From Sinonovacula constricta (lineage: Eukaryota > Mollusca > Bivalvia > Cardiida > Solecurtidae), in assembly GCA_007844125.1 (NCBI GenBank), contig CM017563.1:35839921-35903920 (forward strand): a stretch of DNA of 64,000 nt, written 5' to 3'. Positions 45,405-57,865 of this stretch are shown piece after piece (the stretch's first letter is position 1; each line of letters starts with the position of its first letter). The position numbers and the translations under genes were made by a program. A model generated the notes under the pieces. It searched no databases, had not been told where the DNA came from, and saw nothing but the letters and a program-made list of their open reading frames with translations.

Positions 45405-45718
45405 TTAATGTTAATTGGGTTTATCGTCCCACCAACAGTATTTCAGTTATCTGGAGACGGTGTCCACTTGAAGCAGACATAGTGCTGCTTTCACTGTGTA
45501 TAGCATGCTGTGAACACCTGGCACGATACCACAGCCAGTCACATCATCCCGAGACCATGCCTACTGAACCGAAACTAAACTTATATGTGCTTGAGCGTTA
45601 GCAAGGGAGATATTCCACTATCATTTTTACAGACTTTGGTATGTTGTGGCCCAGGACTGAACCCGGGGCCTCTCGTACCTGGAGCCGACACTCTACCGAT
45701 TGCGCTACCAGGTCTGGT
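45405..45718 (-). mobile_element. SINE-A, complete copy
   Basis: 'ttgggtttatcgtcccacca', 'gttatctggagacggtgtcc', head inverse 'gcccaggactgaacccgggg' plus 'ctctaccgattgcgctacca'. A loose tail piece 'gggacgataaacccaatgaa' follows at 45738. Confidence 0.85.
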
Positions 45719-46337
45719 CCCAGACTAACACAGTTTGTGGGACGATAAACCCAATGAACATACACAGTTAGTCTGGGTTATTGATTATAGCAAGCTAAGG
45801 GTTAAAGCTACAACTGATATCTAGTCAATCATCAATCTATACATATGTGAAAATATGTCAGATAACTCATTATATGTACTTTCATTACCTTTATAGTGGT
45901 GGAAAAGGACAAGCTTCACCAAATACTTGTAAAAATTAAGTCCAAATCACTTGACTATAAGTGTAATGTTTATAAGGAAAACTGTCCAGGCTACTTTATA
46001 AGTATTCTAAAAATAACACTACCTTGAGGTGATAATGTGCGGTGCATTAGGCAAAATATTGAAGAATAAGGACTGTCCTGAAAGGTAGTATCCTCCAGTT
46101 CACCAATACTTATACACTGAGGTATTTGTGCATAACTGCTGTATTAACTTATACTTTAGTTGAAGTAAAGGCTGTTAATAACATTACCTCATTTGTTAGA
46201 CAGTACAAATCATCAAATATAAAATGTCCATTATTTCCAAACCTTTATCAAGCATGATGGGGATATCAGCTTAAAATAGATACCAATGTCAGTGCCGATT
46301 ACCTGGATGATAACATAATGTGATCTTAAATGTAAGG

Positions 46338-46550
46338 GGTCACATGAGGATTTTTTGGTTTAAAAATTGGTTTACTTTGTTTAAAAATAGCAAAATGTGC
46401 AGTGTGGCTCAGATGGAAAACTGATATTTTTAATGACAAGTGGGTTATGCTTTACTTTTCATGTAGGGTGCCAATAAATAGTATTTTGCTGGATTTTTTC
46501 AGGCAATCACAATTTATTTGGTTGCAAGAGTGAAAAAAAAATATCAAAAT
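46338..46550 (-). mobile_element. MITE-A, partial copy
   Basis: 'ggtcacatgaggattttttg', 'gtttaaaaatagcaaaatgt', 'gtgccaataaatagtatttt'. Confidence 0.6.
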
Positions 46551-46928
46551 TTACGGATGTCTGTTTTCTTCTCTGCATATTTATATTAACAATATATCAG
46601 ATGATAATTATCAATACTATATTGGTATATAAAAACCCACAATATGAGATTGGGAGTTATAGCATGTAAGTAGGGGGGAGGGGGAGGTACAGCTTTTAAG
46701 TACAGCTATTATGTTCTGTTTAGTACTTGCAAGATTCAAGTTCTTACTTCCTTGTTATTGTAACTTAATTTATTTTGTTATGGATCTTAATTTATTTTGT
46801 TATGGTTCCTTTAACTTACTGATTAATCATTCTTTATCAACACTAGTCTTGCAGTTGTAGTACGTGTAATTTTATTGTTGTATAGTTTTTTGTCTACAAG
46901 TTGAATCAAATGGTTATCAATAATGAAG

Positions 46929-47247
46929 ACCAGACCATGTACCATAATCGGTAAAGCATCAGCTTCTGGTATAGGAGGCCTCAAAGTCGATCCCGGGCCA
47001 TGACATACCAAAGTTGTTAAAGGTATAGCTCCCTTGCTAAAGCTCAAGCAAATATAAGGGTAGTTCCACGACTGGCTTGCCTGGTGTCAGGATAATGTGA
47101 CTGGGTGTGGTATCATGCCAGGTGTTCACAGCATGCTATAGACAGTGAAGGCAGCATTATATCTGCTTCGAGTGGACACCATCTCCAGATAATTGAAATA
47201 CCATTTGGTGGGACAATAAACCCAAAAAACAAACAAACAAACAATAA
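46929..47247 (+). mobile_element. SINE-A, complete, head diverged
   Basis: Head 'accagaccatgtaccataat' plus 'cggtaaagcatcagcttctg'; body 'agggtagttccacgactggc'; tail 'tgggacaataaacccaaaaa' and (CAAA)n. Confidence 0.8.
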
Positions 47248-47249
47248 AA

Positions 47250-49940
47250 AAATGAATGATAAATATTGATTATACATCTCAACATCAGCCCTGCCAAGAA
47301 TTCATACATGGATGCTTCTTTACTAAGTTTTTATAATGATTAATGGTCAAAACTGTAACCAAACACTCAAATCTTTCACTTAAAAAAGATGTTTGACAGA
47401 TTTTCTAATTTAAATTCTACAGTTGAAAAATAATACAATCATGTGTTCCAATATATTGCTGCAGTTGGCAAGAAATTCATGTTTCCAAAATGGTTTTTCA
47501 TTGGAAATTATTGATAAAATTTTAAATTTAGAAATGCATTTTTTTTTATTTACAAATTATTTTCAATTTTTAACTTTGTGTTCAATGTTTTGTGTAATAG
47601 TACATGAAAAAAAAAACTTGGTCACAGTTTAATGCAAATATACATGACATATGAAGCACAATTATTCACACTTTATTTTTTTTATAGTTTACTTTGTCCT
47701 GATTTAGCCAAATAAGAATAAGATACAGTGTATATGACTGACATATGACATTAATTATTGCATGTATAGTTTGGAGATATATTGGACAGTTAAACGGCTT
47801 AAGCTAGTTAAAAAGCATCACAATGCTTTTGATTTGGCCAACCTGAAGACAAAATCTTCTAAAGAAAACAACATGTTAATTTACAACCCTGTGATCAAAG
47901 GTAATACATGCATTTAAATCCATCAGTCATTGGGATTCAGCAATATTTTGCTTTTTTTAACAAAACATGAAAAATTAAAATATAACCATGACTCTGAGTC
48001 ACATTAATGCAACTATACCCTAGCATGTCCTTTTTTAACTGCATTAAAGTAAATTCTATACTCAGGTTTATAAAAAAAAGAAAAAGAAAATCAAACTTCT
48101 CTTTGAGGAGTAGGCAATTTCTATAAAAAAATAATCTCTAAGCATGTTCAGAAAAGCTGAACAAGGGAAGTGAAATATTCATGTTGGATCTGGCAGCCTT
48201 TAATTATTGCATGCTGTAAACTTAATAAATTTCCTGCAGTAATCCCAGGGCCAAACTATTGGGTGGTCAATATGCAGAGACATGATGATGAACACATCTG
48301 AGCAACAAAACAAAAAAATATTGCTGTTGGTTGATTCAGCACACATCTTAACCTTCTCAGCAAAGATGAAATCAGGCTTAGACAAATAACATACTTCAGG
48401 AATTGCTGGCTCCTTGATGTCAGCATGCTTAGTTCTTCATAAAACATGTTATCACATTTTCTTTATTAAGATAAACCTGCAACTTTGTGATAAGGGAATT
48501 AGAAAGTAAAATATGTAGATGGCTCTTTTTCAGATAAATGGAAAAAATAATGGCTATCACATTTTTGTTGTTGCTTTGTTTCAAATCTGGTTGCATTAAC
48601 TCATTGACTTGGTTGTTCATATTTAATAAAAATGTAAATTATTATTAAAATGTTTTTTTTTATTACCATAGGTTCTTTGACTAAATATTTTTTTTTTGTA
48701 ACAAAGTACTAATGACCAAGTCATGACGAGCAACACAAAGCAATGTACTTTTTAAAATAATTTCTTTGCAGTTAATCTATGAAATGAAAAAACCTTAATA
48801 ATACAATTTATGCAAACAGACTTGAAACTAAGCACAAAAATGTAATGGCCCTTATTTTTTTTCCAGTTATCTGAAAAAGAGCCAGATACAAATCTGGCAG
48901 CGTCCATAGGAAGTTCTGTGAAAGCTGATCTAGAATTAAACTATTTGTTATAGGCAGATACTTAACCCTAACTGAGATGCCTGTCATAGTGGCAAAAGAT
49001 GAATGTCCCTGCCTAGCAGAATAAGAATTGTTACCCTGGAAGATTGGAAAAATCCCAGAGTTGGTAGAAAGGTTCTGTTATTGCCATGGAAACACAATCT
49101 GCTAGGACATCAGGATACCAGGTGACACTTATTGGGAATAAATTCACATCCTTTCATGGGGAAAGATAAATCTTCTGGATAAACACCCATTCTGGGTTGT
49201 TTGACGTATAATGCATCCATACAAGCTCAAGATACATTTTAGTAAATCAATCGTCACTAGCTGGTATTGGGAATGATTGTCTTTTTAAACCACTTCACTA
49301 GTCTTCGACAAAACCCGGTGGACAGTGGCCTGACTCCACCAAAATCTCTATTGGTCCATAAAAATTTATAATTTAAATGGACCGATGGTCCACCAAAATT
49401 TTCAGCCACATCATTTTCAAAATTCTGAATTATTATGAAAACGTCTATACTAAACTAAACAACACTTTACAGCCTTTTACAGAACCCAAACATTCCTAAC
49501 ACCTCGGTTAGCTTACCAACTGTTTGTGTCCAAATGCCAAAATCATACTGGTCCAGTAAAATTTGGTCTGGTTCAGTAGATATTGACAGCTTGGTGGATC
49601 AAAGGTCCACTGTTCTGAGATTTCTGTCATGAAGACTGCTACACTGATGCAATTATGGTTATTTTAAAAACATCTAGTGTCATATAAGAGCTGACGGAAA
49701 GCAGCACATTGGACATGAAGTAGCAGCACAGTCTAGGTCGTTTAACAAATTTCATTTAGAACAAACCACAATGTCTGGGTCAGGCCTGAGCCCAGCTCTA
49801 CTGCGAGGCACACATACACACGCACGCTCTGGAGGCTAGCTGTATTGCGACCCCTTGTATCTATCAAGACTTCTCACTTATAAACCAGCGGTTGCTATGA
49901 TAATCATAAAAAAATCTAGTACTTATGTAAGTGTAAAACA
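47250..49940. other. AT-rich intron, no feature recognised
   Basis: About 2.7 kb without repeat family matches or splice-supported exons. A degraded patch at 49630-49690 ('tgatgcaattatggttattt') may be SINE-C. Confidence 0.5.
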
Positions 49941-49951
49941 ACTGGAATAGT

Positions 49952-50259
49952 TTGTTTCTTTATTGGGTTTATTGTCCCACCAACGGTATTTCAGTTATCT
50001 GGAGACAGTGTCCACTTAAAACAGATAAATTGCTGCCTTCACTGTGCATAGCATGCTGGCATGATACCACACCCAGTCACATTTCCTGACATCTAGCCAA
50101 CCAGTCATGGAACTACCCTTATATATGCTTGAGCATTAGCAAGGGACATATAACACTACCATTTTTTTAACTACTTTGGTATGTCACAGCCTAGGATTGA
50201 ACCAGGGGCCTCCCATACCTGGAGCCAATGCTCTACCGATTGAGCTACCAGGTCCGGTC
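49952..50259 (-). mobile_element. SINE-A, complete copy
   Basis: 'tattgggtttattgtcccac', 'ggtatttcagttatctggag', head inverse 'tgagctaccaggtccggt'. Confidence 0.83.
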
Positions 50260-50694
50260 AACTGGGATAGACAGGTAGTTACATTTATTGCCTATGGTTG
50301 TGTAATATATTACATGACTGTCGGGCATGGTGGTGCACTAATACATGAACTCCCCCTTATTCTAATGATTATATTACACAAGCTACATTCTTTTAACCTT
50401 CATTCGAGATATCCCTTTCATTTCTTGATGTCATTTTGCTTATTCTCTGATGGCTGTAGTTGGCAATTGCACTGAATAATATAATTTAACAACCTCAGTT
50501 TAAACATTCTTAAGTGACGCTATCTTGAAAAAATGACTAACTTGTTAAATGACGTCATATATATTTCCCACACTTTTCTCCAGTAAAAACTTTATTCTGT
50601 GTACTTTTATTTGAAATAATGATTATTGAACAGCAAATGATGAAATGACATGTGTTCAAAAAGTAGTAACAAATATTATGGGACACTCTGTATG

Positions 50695-50962
50695 ACTGGT
50701 GAAGGAAGACCCCAGATAATTGTCTGGGTAGAACTACAGGCACACCACAGTCTTCAGGAAGACACTCCCAGATAATTGTCTGGGTAGAACTACAGGCACA
50801 CCACAGTCTGCAGGAAGACCCCAGATAATTGTCTGGGTAGAACTACAGGCACACCAGTCTGCAGGAAGACATTCCCATATGAAAAGTATTGTCCAAACCA
50901 GGACTTGAATCCATTTGGTAAAGGCAGAGGAGTTTCTATTCAGCAATTCTTAACATGCAGCC
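50695..50962 (-). mobile_element. SINE-C with a triplicated core
   Basis: The core 'ccagataattgtctgggtag' plus 'aactacaggcacacca' occurs three times in a row at ~60-bp spacing (50708, 50768, 50820), then the head 'ccaaaccaggacttgaatcc'. Confidence 0.78.
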
Positions 50963-51288
50963 AAGGTCACACTGCACAGTTAGCTATTTTTAAACTAAGC
51001 AAACCATGTGACCACTTACTTTTGCAATGACGTTTTATCATCAGCTGGGTAATAGGCTCTGATGTCGGTATCTATTTTTAGCAGAAATCCCCATCCAGTT
51101 TATTTATAGATTTGGAAAGACTCATTTAGAGCACTTTTTTCACAATTTGTACTGTCTTACAATTGAGGTAGTGTTCATCTTGATGTAAACTAAAACACAA
51201 GTTTATGCAGAAATAATGCCCCAAATCCCCAAACAGTGGTAAGGTTTGTACTTAGTATGGGCAAACTGTCCGTTATCACCTTTATGTA
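50963..51288 (+). mobile_element. MITE-A, partial copy
   Basis: 'cacactgcacagttagctat', 'ttttaaactaagcaaaccat', 'ctatttttagcagaaatccc' and right end 'ggcaaactgtccgttatcac'. Confidence 0.75.
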
Positions 51289-51289
51289 A

Positions 51290-52460
51290 GTTACACTCAG
51301 GGGCATAGTATGCCTGGTATGATGTGTACGAATGGTAGAAGATTTACTGGGGGCACACTCCCCAGGAAAAGTTTGTATTTCTAGATTGGTAACAATACAG
51401 AATTTGCAATGCTGTACATATCTCTCTACCAGATACTACCAAGTTAAGATAGTCCTGCTGACGAAATTATATAAATTATATATATTATATTAATTTGAAA
51501 TACATTAATATGTATGTATTAAAAATATTCCATACAAAAAAGCTGGAGTATAGAAAGGTATTTAAATTGATTTAGCAATTTAACCTAATTTTTCATGGTG
51601 CAAGTAGTTGTACTAGTTGATCGCAGTTATTATACACCTTACCCATACTAGGGTAAGATTTTTAGTGCAGATTTAATCTTTTTATGTTTTCATTCTTTGG
51701 GGGACAATGTGTACGCAGCTGCGTATTCTGCATATAGGCTGCTACGCGCCTGACACTTCTGTCTTATCTGCCCCCTTCCTCATGATTTCTTCAGACAAGA
51801 TAATCAGCCATGCTAAAGATCCATATGTCATTATCCTTCTCACGCTACAGTGATATAGGTTTTACTGTTTAACCTGAACACCAGACTATGGAGTTATTGA
51901 TTACAACAACTATCTTATTTAGTGTTTAGGTCAAAGGTTTTGGATTAGCTTAACAAAAAGTTGACAAACTTTGTGGCAAGTGGTGGAAAAATTGAGCAAC
52001 ATAATGCTTTCAAAATACTTATGCTTGGACTCTATGCCTAAGTCTATGATATTATCAGAAGTTGGATCATTTTCTTGTGTTTTTATAAAATTTCATTTTG
52101 AACTAAATTTCCTATATAAACTAAATTACTCTTTACTTGTAAAAGGTCTGTTTTTGTTAGTTTAATAGCTATAGTTTTATCCCAATGGCAAAAAGAAAAT
52201 CCCTTTTTCCATTTCCATGAGAACTTTTTGAGGCAAAATAACATGAACAAGTTCTCATTCTGACTAAATATGAGAGTGTGCTAAAAACTGGTTTACAAAC
52301 TTTCTGATAAATTACTTATGTTGTAGAGACATAAATAAGAATTTTAAACAGAAATTATTTGACATTTAATCATTGATGTCAATAAGTGATTGGCTGTCTC
52401 ATATGTGTTTTGATTGGCCGTCTCAGATGTGTTTTGATTGGCTGTCTCAGATGTGTTTTG
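51290..52460. other. AT-rich intron, no feature recognised
   Basis: Includes a short ~30-bp tandem repeat at 52388-52462 ('gattggctgtctcatatgtg' type, 3 copies); otherwise plain. Confidence 0.5.
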
Positions 52461-52464
52461 ATTT

Positions 52465-52677
52465 GTTTTGGGGATTCATTGCAGCGACACAATTATAGCA
52501 ATGTCCTGCAATTTTTGAAAATAAAAAATGTCTGGATAGAAACACTGGCAGACTGCAGATAAGCTGGAAGACTTCTTAACATTGAAGTTTTCACCCGACT
52601 GAAACTCAAACCTATGTCCTGAGGGACCATAGTCAGAAGAAGTCAGCCAATCTACTCATTTAAGCCAGAAACCCCTA
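52465..52677 (-). mobile_element. SINE-C, degraded copy
   Basis: 'tcattgcagcgacacaatta', 'aaaatgtctggatagaaaca', head 'gactgaaactcaaacctatg'. Confidence 0.65.
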
Positions 52678-52693
52678 GCTCTGAGTTAAAGTC

Positions 52694-53190
52694 AAAAGGT
52701 GGTATCCAACAGTTTGGATTAAAAAAAATATATATTTTGAATAACCACATAAATACTTGTTACCTTAAAAGGTCCTGCAAATGCTGTTCATTGATGCTCT
52801 AGATCTTTGTGAACAGTTAAGCATAAATCCCAACTTGTAATTGCAAACAGGTATTTCCTATTTGAGCCAAGCTGCAGAGACAGCTATCTTTAAACTAATA
52901 AATCTTTGTGACAACTTTGGGATCACATTATATCATCATCCGGCTAATCCACTCTGATGTCAATATCAATTTTCACCACAGACTGCTATCTTGTTTTTTA
53001 AGTATTTGGAAAGAATGAACATTCAGAGTGATTTTTTTTTCACAAATAGTACTGTCAGTATAGTTAATGTTTAAAATCATCTTTACTTAAGCTTAAGTAT
53101 GAGTTTAAGCAGTAATTATGCCCAAATTCCCCAAAACAGTGGTAAAACTTCGTTTGCAACGTGGCTGATATAAGAAGAAGGTAAGGGGTC
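52694..53190 (+). mobile_element. MITE-A copy
   Basis: Left end 'aaaggtggtatccaacagtt'; 'ttaccttaaaaggtcctgca', 'gatcacattatatcatcatc', 'ttccccaaaacagtggtaaa'. The right inverted end is eroded. Confidence 0.75.
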
Positions 53191-53344
53191 ATAAATTAAA
53201 CCTTGTTGACCAGTTAACACAAGAGAGCTGATAATTTTTATCCTAGGCTAGTTATATCCCACATACCAAGTTTCACTGGATGGTGTATTTCTATCTGACC
53301 TGAAGGGTAGTTGATTAAAGATAAGTCCATTCTAGTGAGGCATT

Positions 53345-53885
53345 TAAAGGTGGTATCCAAAAGGTTGAACCAAAAAGTTTTTCTCTAATAACCAAATAAA
53401 TACCGTAATTGTTATTTGAAAATGTTGTTCAATAAAACCCTGGACCTGTGTGAAGCATTATTCCACACTTGTCATTGTAAACAGGTATTTCTTATCTGAG
53501 CCCTGTACCAGAGTTAGCTATTTTAAAACCAAGAAAACCATAACCACTTACTTTTGAAGTCACAATACAAGATCATCTGGGTAATCAGCTCTGACGTCAA
53601 TAACTTATTTTTAGCTGAAATCCCCATCATTGTTATCTCAAGATTTCAAAATAGTTGACATTTAGTGTTAGATTTCTTGATATGTACAAACTATAATTGA
53701 GGTAATCTTAAAAAGAGCCTTCACACAAACTAATGTATAAGTTTAGGCAAGAATTACACACAAAATCCCCAGAGCATGGGTAATGTTTTATTGGGTTTAT
53801 CAAGCCACTAACAGTATTTCAGTTATTAGCAGTTGGTTGTAACATGTATTAGATATAGGTTAACTGTTGGATAACACCCTCAAAA
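53345..53885 (+). mobile_element. MITE-A copy with a small insertion
   Basis: Left end 'aaaggtggtatccaaaaggt', right end 'ggttaactgttggataacac'. A short SINE-A-like piece ('ttattgggtttatcaagcca') lies near its right end at 53788. Confidence 0.75.
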
Positions 53886-54195
53886 TAACTAGTTTTTACA
53901 GGCTGGACAAATAACATGCTCTAATAAAAACATTTAATGATTTTGTACTGTTATGGGGGTTTAACTGTGTGACTGCCTTCTGTTTCACCTCATATCATGA
54001 ACATAAACCTGAAGAAGATTAACTTCGAAAATGTTGTTCAACAGAGTGGAGTAATGCTTTGTTTTCAACCCACATTATTATTACCGGTACCTCACATCAT
54101 TGAAATACATAGAACTACTTTTTTGTCTAGCTGGAAACCAGAATAGTCTAAAAAAGTTACACAGCTTCCTGTGTGAAGTGCTAACTCTGTATTAA

Positions 54196-54770
54196 AAGTG
54201 GTATCCCATTTGGACCATGTTTAACTATTGTTAATTTTAAAAGTTCCCATGAAATGAAGTTTATTTATGCCTTACATACATGTGAAAAGTAAAGCATAAC
54301 ACCACATGCCATTACAAAAATGTATTTCCTATCAGAGTGACAGGCCGCAATAGCTCAAGTGGTAGAGCGTCGGCTTGCCGATCGGGAGGTCGCGGGTTCA
54401 AACCTCGGCCGGGTCAAACCAAAGACTTTAAAGTTGGTAGTAGTGGTATCCCTACCTAATGCTCGGGGCTAAGGGGACAGCATTATGCCTGTCAGTATAA
54501 TTGACAGGCCGGGTTTAGTCAAAGGGCACCTCATAAGTGCCCCTCTGCTATGATAGAAATGTTGCTGCACAGTATCGGCAAAAATGTCGGCAAATCTCAA
54601 TCCTATCAGAGCCATGCTGCACAGTAAGGTATTTTTAAACTAAGGAAACCATGGGACCTCTTACTGTTGAGATCACTTCTCATGAACATGATATCAAAGA
54701 TATATCAACATCAAAGATATTTACAGATTTGAAAATAATGTTTATGTTACAGTATGTTCCGTCTAACAAC
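54196..54770 (+). mobile_element. MITE-A copy split by SINE-B
   Basis: 'aaaagtggtatcccatttgg' begins it. It is interrupted after 'tttcctatcagag' and resumes with 'agccatgctgcacagtaagg' and 'tttttaaactaaggaaacca'. Confidence 0.75.
54338..54601 (+). mobile_element. SINE-B, complete reference copy (264 bp)
   Basis: Flanked by the perfect 10-base duplication 'cctatcagag' (54328-54337 and 54602-54611). Head: 'aatagctcaagtggtagagc' (A box), 'gtcggcttgccgatcgggag', 'gcgggttcaaacctc' (B box). Body: 'agacaaagg'-free region with 'gcacctcataagtgcccctc' as a perfect hairpin (ggcacct...aggtgcc type), tail 'gcaaaaatgtcggcaaatct'. It has no long A-tail. Confidence 0.88.
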
Positions 54771-54776
54771 TAACTT

Positions 54777-54965
54777 AGTACATGTGAACTTTTTCTGAGG
54801 CCAAAGTGGGAGATTTCCACTTGCAAAGTGGAAGATTTGTTATTTTCATATAAACAAAGAAGTAAATTATGTTTCAAAGAAGGGAGATTTCTAAAAATGT
54901 GTAAACCCACCTACACTTATTTTCAAATATATTTTTTACCTTAAAAGTGGGAGTAAACTCACCCA
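54777..54965 (+). repeat. Dispersed repeat E copy
   Basis: 'gtacatgtgaactttttctg', 'aggccaaagtgggagatttc', 'ttttcatataaacaaagaag', 'accttaaaagtgggagt'. Confidence 0.7.
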
Positions 54966-55118
54966 CAAAGTAAGATTCAACTAGAACTGTAAATCCAATG
55001 GCTGATGAATTCACCCACAGAGTAAGACTCAACTACAACTGTAAATCCAATGGCTGATAAATTTCATCCACGTAGTACAATTCAACTAGAACTATATATC
55101 CAAAGGCTGACAAATACC
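54959..55118. repeat. Tandem repeat of ~55 bp, 3 copies
   Basis: 'cacccacaaagtaagattca' plus 'actagaactgtaaatccaat' and 'ggctgatgaattc', repeated with drift. Confidence 0.85.
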
Positions 55119-55559
55119 CCTATTCCACTCAGCACATATATATCTCACTTATATCAATATCAGTCTTGTTAAAAGGGACCAAACACCTGCAATTTTCAGC
55201 TGATTGTTACAAAATAGCCTGTGCACAGATTCCCATGATACTGTAACTCTTAACCAAACAACCATGGGCAGGATGCCCCCTTCACCTCTTAAATCTTATC
55301 ATGTAAAGCATTAACTGATCAGGCTAAGGCAAGTAGCATAGATCAGCCAGATCAAGTATGGGGTTGCCTGATCCAGGTCTGCACTATTCGTTTTCAAGTG
55401 TCTATCAATACCATCATGTTGTCACATAAATTAAGTGTGTGACAGTAAGTAGGGCCACCTAATCCTATATAAAACATGTGACAAACAACATGACAATATG
55501 AAGCCTTACATCCTGTTAATTGTAACTTACTACCCTTCATCCCTACCTATCATATCACA

Positions 55560-55685
55560 TACATGTGAACTTTTTCTGAGGCTAAAGTGGAAGATTTTCA
55601 ATGTGTAAAACACCCCTCATTTTCAAATAATTTTGAACCTTAAAAGTTGGAGTCTCCATTCAAAAGTGGGAGAGTTTACAAGTAT
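55560..55685 (+). repeat. Dispersed repeat E, shortened copy
   Basis: 'tacatgtgaactttttctga', 'ggctaaagtggaagattttc', 'ttaaaagttggagtctccat', 'aaaagtgggagagttta'. Confidence 0.68.
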
Positions 55686-55795
55686 GAAAAGGACAACCTG
55701 AATGGTGGTTTCTAACAGTTTTTCCTATATCTATTACATGAAACTACATCTTACCCAACTGAACTGGACAATTCATGTATAATTGCTGCATAAAC

Positions 55796-56706
55796 TTACA
55801 CTTTAGGTAAATGTTGTTTATACACTTTAGATAGGTAAATGCTGTGTATTCACTTAAGTTTAGGTAAATGCTGTTTATACACTTAAGTTTAGGTAAATGC
55901 TGTTTATACACTTTAGTTTAGGTAAATGCTGTGTATACACTTTAGATAGGTAAATGCTGTGTATACACTTAAGTTTAGGTAAATGTTGTTTATAAACTTA
56001 AGTTTAGGTAAATGCTGTTTATAAACTTTAGTTTAGGTAAATGCTGGGTATTCACTTAAGTTTATTTAAATGCTGTGTATACACTTAAGTTTAGGTAAAT
56101 GCTGTTTATACACTTTAGTTAAGGTAAATGCTGTCTATACACTTTAGTTTAGGTAAATGCTGTTTATACACTTTAGTTTAGTTAAATGCTGTTTAAACAC
56201 TTTAGTTTAGGTAAATGTTGTTTATACACTTTAGTTTAGGTAAATGCTGTTTAAACACTTTAGTTTAGATAAATGCTGTTTATACACTTTATTTTAGGTA
56301 AATGCTGTTTATACACTTTAGTTTGGGTAAATGCTGTTTATACACTTTAGTTTAGGTAAATGTTGTTTATACACGTTAGTTTGGGTAAATGCTGTTTATA
56401 CACTTTAGTTTAGGTAAATGCTGTTTATACACTTTAGTTTAGGCAAATGCTGTTTATACACTTTAGTTTAGGTAAATGTTGTTTATACACTTTAGTTTAG
56501 GTAAATGCTGTTTATACACTTTATTTTGGGTAAATGCTGTTTATACACTTTAGTTTGGGTAAATGCTGTTTATACACTTTAGTTTAGGTAAATGCTGTTT
56601 ATACACTTTAGTTTAGGTAAATGCTGTTTATACACTTTAGTTTAGGTAAATGTTGTTTATACACTTTAGTTTAGGTAAATGCTATTTATACACTTTAGTT
56701 TAGTCA
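55796..56706. repeat. Minisatellite, 30-bp unit, about 30 copies
   Basis: Unit 'taggtaaatgctgtttatac' plus 'actttagttt'. The 5' copies are more diverged (gatagg, cacttaagttt) than the homogeneous 3' copies. Confidence 0.96.
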
Positions 56707-56709
56707 AAG

Positions 56710-57240
56710 TAAAGGAACCCTAAGTGTGTATATATACTTAGTATTTACAAAGATATAGTTGAATGGATCTTAATCCACCCCACACCCCCACCCGCCCTAG
56801 TGTCATGAGGATGTTTAACATAAATTAATGTCTTTCTACTTATTTGCACTTTTCAGACTATTCTTTCTTTTCATCTCTAACAAATGCCTCTTCATTTTGT
56901 TAATTCCTGTTTTAGACACACACAACCATATAATATTGTTGTTATGTATTACCTTAGAAGGACAAACTTCTCTTTTCCTGAGTTCAGTTCAAAATTTCTA
57001 CGGGTTGGAAAAGGAAATAAATCTGTGAAGGTGCATTACAACTAACTATCCTTCAAATACATACAAGGAAATTAATCTGCTACTTGGTATAATAGTACAT
57101 AAAGACAATTAATTAATTAATGCAGAAATCTTTTTTTACTGTTAATTAGTTCAGTAATAATGCAAAACCTGAACACCTTTTCCAAAGTTCAGCCATCTTC
57201 ATCATAATTCTTAAAATACATATTACATGGTAATTTTCTT
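56710..57240. other. AT-rich intron, nothing recognised
   Basis: A C-rich patch 'ccaccccacacccccacccg' is at 56776; otherwise plain. Confidence 0.5.
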
Positions 57241-57244
57241 TTAC

Positions 57245-57750
57245 ATTACATTTAAGGTGGAATCCAAAAGTTTAGAGTTTCTTTTTCTCAAACGACCATA
57301 TGTAACCATACATAAATTATTGTTACCTGAAAAGATCCTGCAAAATGTTGTTCAAAGATGTCCTACACCTGTGTTTCAAGTAGTAAGTAGCAACTCATTT
57401 GTCATTATAAACAGGCATTTCCTATTCGAGCCACGCTGCACAGTAAGCTTTATGTTTAAACCATGTGACCACTTACTTTTGAGATCACGTTATATCACAG
57501 TCAGGGCAATTTGCCTCGATGAATGTATTTTTAGTAGAAATTTCCTGCATGCATATTTTTAGGTTTGGAAAAAATGAGAGATTTTTTCTTGATTTGTAAA
57601 TAACTGAGGTAGTGTTCAAACTCATCTTTATTTAGACTCAAGCAAGAGTTTAAGCAGAAATTATGCCTACATTCCCCAAAACAGAGAAAAAATTATTTCA
57701 ATAAATGTGTTTTTGATCTACGCAATCTGTCGGATACTAACTTTAAAATG
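57245..57750 (+). mobile_element. MITE-A, full-length copy
   Basis: Left end 'ttaaggtggaatccaaaagt', right end 'gcaatctgtcggatactaac'; interior 'gagccacgctgcacagtaag' and 'gatcacgttatatcacagtc'. Confidence 0.78.
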
Positions 57751-57865
57751 TCAGTTCTAGCTTACTTAAATCATTTCCTTTCCATTATATTAATGTTGTG
57801 ATGACCGAGAGTATAATAAACACAAATATTTTTTAAAATACTTGGCAGTGGTCATTTTTGGTTGT

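Noticed and set aside
57227..57562. 111-codon frame MVIFFYITFKVESKSLEF...
   Set aside because: Entirely inside a MITE-A copy; other copies have stops at the same positions.
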